Assembly (NCBI GenBank): GCA_001586965.3
Contig: LUCW03000329.1
Coordinates: 27,501-62,500, forward strand
Length of the DNA: 35,000 nucleotides
From: Sphaeroforma sirkka
Taxonomy: Eukaryota; Opisthokonta; Ichthyosporea; Ichthyophonida
Reading direction: 5' to 3'
Part shown: one piece after another, positions 32,084-35,000 of the stretch
Position numbering within the stretch: the first letter of the stretch is position 1
Layout of the letters: each line of letters begins with the position of its first letter
Notes under the pieces: model-generated
What the model saw: only the letters and a program-made list of their open reading frames with translations
The model's database searches: none
What the model was told of the DNA's origin: nothing
Translations under genes and position numbers: made by a program

Positions 32084-32096
32084 GCTAAACCCTAAC
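32084..32096 (+). promoter_or_regulatory. Telo-box-like AAACCCTAA upstream of eIF2D
   Basis: A perfect AAACCCTAA lies about 245 bp upstream of the eIF2D start codon (31841). In plants the telo-box marks promoters of translation-related genes. Whether it has any such role here is inference. Confidence 0.35.
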
Positions 32097-32237
32097 AAGC
32101 ACACGAAATCCGAATCAGCCGCCAAAACCTTTCAGCTATATTTGGTGTATGTTTGCATCACCAGAAATCGCTACCCCCCCAATCGTTTTGTTGGGGTGCA
32201 GGGGTAGTATCATGGGATAGGCTGCTACACAAGCATA

Positions 32238-32723
32238 ATGATTGTCGAAATAATTGACAAAAACGGCCCTTCATTGTCAGAGACCAGGTATCACTGTTGG
32301 ATGCGATGCTATAGCGGGGGAGTGCTGAAACCTAAAAAGAAGGTAAAGTTGTCAAAATACCTGTCTCATCCAGCACAATTGATATCTTATTGCATCCAGA
32401 TCAATTCACTCTTGATCTAGACTACCTGGAGGCAGAGCTCCCCCCTCCATACCACCGAGCATGACTACGATTTGATATTCTATGATGTTGTGTATACACC
32501 GTGTGAGGATTTTCTTCGTGGGATATGCTGGAAAGGTCATTTCGCGTAAGGCTGCCTTGCGCGTGCGCACGATATATTGCGTGGGGTATTGTTGGTGCAT
32601 TTGCACCTGTACGTCGCGTGTGCTGCCCAAATAAATACATGCATCAATCATCGAAGATACTGTGGTTTCATGAGCAGCGCATGGACTGGCATTGTGGTGT
32701 TTGTGTCTGCTCTCTCGCGCTAG
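32238..32723 (+). CDS. Possible small gene, three-exon model, hydrophobic C-terminus
   Basis: One phase-consistent reading is 32238-32287, 32438-32545 and 32657-32723, giving 74 aa. The middle exon is convincingly protein-like (HDYDLIFYDVVYTPCEDFL, then GICWKGHFA) and ends in a gtaagg donor. The last exon encodes a hydrophobic stretch (WTGIVVFVSAL) before TAG. A rival is an unspliced 123-codon frame at 32525-32896, also ending in a hydrophobic segment (RLLLAILMLFLFW). A third frame ending at 32943 has LVLIVFIVYCILLE before its stop. The minus strand is open from 32921 to 32406 as well. I recognise no family. Something membrane-associated may be encoded on the plus strand, but the structure is unresolved. 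Confidence 0.25.
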
Positions 32724-33223
32724 AGGTGGCACTACACTTTGAGGAAGTCGTCGCCAGTGGTCCTGTAAAAAGAATCTCAGTACTAAGGACTCTTGTCGAT
32801 GCGATTGGGGAACAGGGGACTTCGCGACTTCTCTTAGCCATCCTGATGCTATTCCTATTCTGGCCGACTGAATCAGATGTGTCATCACATTTTTGACACA
32901 CTTGGTCCTCATTGTGTTCATCGTCTATTGTATATTACTTGAATAGTGGACGCGCAGAGCACGTATGGTCTGATGACATAATACACAGTTTTGTAAAAAG
33001 TGTCACTTTTAGTACAACCCTTGCACTAGTTTGGCCAGCAGGTCGTGTGAGCCTGATAACCCCAATGTTCTATTACTGCCAACTGCAATCGACACGCATT
33101 GCGCAGATGTATTCTTGCAAATCCATCTGATGCCACGGTCTAATCTTTCATAATATGTTGCGCAAAGTCTGACATACTGAAGTTTACCACATAATAGACG
33201 TGACGCGAAATAAGATTATTGGA

Positions 33224-33468
33224 CTAAGAGAGCAAGTGGCAGTCGACAGACCCATATGCGACACTTGGAGGTAGCTGAGCTGCTTTCACTGTTATTTGTT
33301 CCTGTACTTTTGTGATCACGTACGCAGTATCATGTATCATGATAGGAATATACGTACACCGTGAGTAATCTAGGAGCACAATGTTCTCAACGCTGAGAGC
33401 TTTGCTGGGGCTATCGCACACGTGCATGCTTGTAGAATTACCGATTTCGTGATGCTCACTCTCGATCG
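33224..33468 (-). CDS. Possible terminal exon of an unrecognised minus-strand gene
   Basis: An open frame of 80 codons starts after an acceptor-like gctaatag bordering the (TA)n tract and ends in TAG. Its composition is protein-like (SKALSVENIVLLDYSRC; VITKVQEQITVKAAQLPPSV). It could be the 3' end of the gene whose exon begins at 34821, although the phase (1) does not match that exon's end (0), so another exon would be needed between them. No family was recognised. Confidence 0.3.
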
Positions 33469-33475
33469 CTATTAG

Positions 33476-33900
<425 letters not shown>

Positions 33901-33904
33901 CTGT

Positions 33905-34072
33905 ACATTCATCCTATGTATACGACCAGTAGATACGACCAGTAGTACACTGTGCACGCCCACAGCCTTGTATGATCCGATTCAGTGTCCAATCCAGCAC
34001 GTGAACAAAGCAATCTCCGATGTTTACCAGTCAGTGCACTACTTTATTCGGTTTGAGATCGCCTGACGCCAA
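33905..34072 (+). other. Orphan open frame or candidate exon
   Basis: A plus-strand frame ending in TGA at 34070-34072 reads protein-like (ALYDPIQCPIQHVNKAISDV, then YQSVHYFIRFEIA) and could be a terminal exon. No matching upstream exon was found, and both other plus frames are closed. The next 190 bp hold nothing recognisable. Confidence 0.2.
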
Positions 34073-34259
34073 ATTTGGTTGACCGTGCCTATACTTGCCA
34101 CTCGACTGTCGCCATCACCATGTCTGCATTAGTTGACCTTCTCCATATCTACGAAAGGATTCCATTCTCCCTGTGAAGAACCAATACGACAAAAACTTAT
34201 TAAAACAGAGCACCAACAAGCAGTAACGGGAAGATAGCGCGAGTGCGGATTAAAGATCG

Positions 34260-34694
34260 ATGGATTGTAGTATACACTTTCACCACGCGAAAAAGTACGA
34301 ATCTGAAAAAGGAAATTTACATAGACTTTGTACGACCAATTTCTACATCAATAAACGTTGCATCGTTTTAGTATACCGTGTAGTTCGGTCCACTACTACA
34401 TCGTCAGATATGTTGAGAAAGTATGACCAGTGGGTCAGCACAGCGTACAGGCGACCAACCAATCGTACAATCGTATACCAAGTAAACCTGAACCAGGCGC
34501 ACACCCGGTACATACACACACGTACTAATATACCTGACAATCGAAAGAAGCACTTCATTCGCACAGCAACTTGCGTAGCGCAGCTCAGGCACAGAAGACG
34601 CACCAATATGATGGCGCGAGTATGGAACACGCTTAGTGTTTTGGCAGACACGCAAACAAAGAGTGTATGGACACTGATGAGTGCTTATGCATAG
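34260..34694 (+). other. 144-codon open frame, identity unknown
   Basis: ATG to TAG without interruption. The sequence is basic and ends with RTNMMARVWNTLSVLADTQ. The WN-L spacing loosely recalls the C-terminal tail of LINE-type reverse transcriptase fragments, but no catalytic motif is present and the likeness is weak. The opposite strand is open too. Confidence 0.2.
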
Positions 34695-34820
34695 AACACC
34701 TCCGCACCAAATATGTATACACCCATTTCCCAATTATGCGCCCTAACAAGCACTTAAACTATAATCAATGGGGCTATTGCAACAACCGATCTGTAATTCC
34801 CGGCCAGAGAAATGACGCAC

Positions 34821-35000
34821 CTGAATTGACGGGTTTTTGGTCTCCCACCATTTCGTTAGCTTCCTATTTTTGGCGCCCACTTGTGTCAACAGCCCTTTGA
34901 CGCGCTTGCCTATCTCGGCGCGTGTTTCATTCCTGGCTGGAACGTCCTTTATATACTGATTGGCTGTAATGCGATGTAGGTATCCAATGTCAGCTATTGA
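34821..35000 (-). CDS. Internal exon of a minus-strand gene running off the window end
   Basis: The minus strand from the window edge is open for 60 codons with clear coding character (IADIGYLHRITANQYIKDV; ARNETRAEIGKRVKGLL; KLTKWWETKNPSIQ). It ends in a strong donor (CAG|gtgcgt at 34820). The frame continues only a short way past the donor before a stop, which supports the exon boundary. It is basic, helix-prone and soluble. I do not recognise the family. The 5' part lies outside the window. Confidence 0.55.

Overview
The window is eukaryotic nuclear DNA. Genes are split by many GT-AG introns (donors mostly gtatgt, gtaagt or gtgagt; acceptors cag, tag or aag), there is no operon layout, and most non-coding space is microsatellite or minisatellite. 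The gene set (rhomboid protease, GT71/MNN1-like mannosyltransferase, dysferlin-domain protein, eIF2D) fits a repeat-rich unicellular opisthokont such as an ichthyosporean. That taxonomic guess is inference only, because no marker here fixes the species.

Layout from left to right. 67-4621 (+): a complete seven-exon rhomboid-family intramembrane serine protease of 415 aa. It carries an unusual Pro/Glu-rich cytosolic insertion with two PPxY motifs between the catalytic Ser and His helices. 5526-7040 (-): an intronless 504-aa type II membrane glycosyltransferase with DxD and GDKD motifs, convergent with the rhomboid gene. 7041-8086: a divergent intergenic region with a GC-rich patch. 8087-18594 (+): a fourteen-exon model, in frame throughout (607 aa), ending in a dysferlin (DysF) domain. 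18595-19732: a short intergenic stretch with a possible small membrane-protein gene and a minisatellite. 19733-31841 (-): a gene of at least thirteen exons encoding translation factor eIF2D (ligatin), recognised from the first codons to the C-terminal Lys-rich tail. 31842-35000: a region poor in recognisable genes, with a possible small plus-strand gene, an orphan plus-strand exon, and a minus-strand gene entering from beyond the window end.

Most of the larger introns hold their own private tandem repeat (12 to about 60 bp units), in several cases starting at or near a splice site. In three places the repeat or duplication has copied a splice site: the end of eIF2D exon 5, the donor after DysF exon 11, and the acceptor before DysF exon 13. 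Plant-type telomere-like motifs (AAACCCTAA/TTAGGGTTT) recur in the introns and upstream region of eIF2D and, more rarely, near the DysF gene.

The genes do not form a pathway. Two concern membranes (rhomboid and DysF protein), one Golgi-type glycosylation and one translation. All exon structures were read by eye from splice signals, phase continuity and homology; no transcript data were available.
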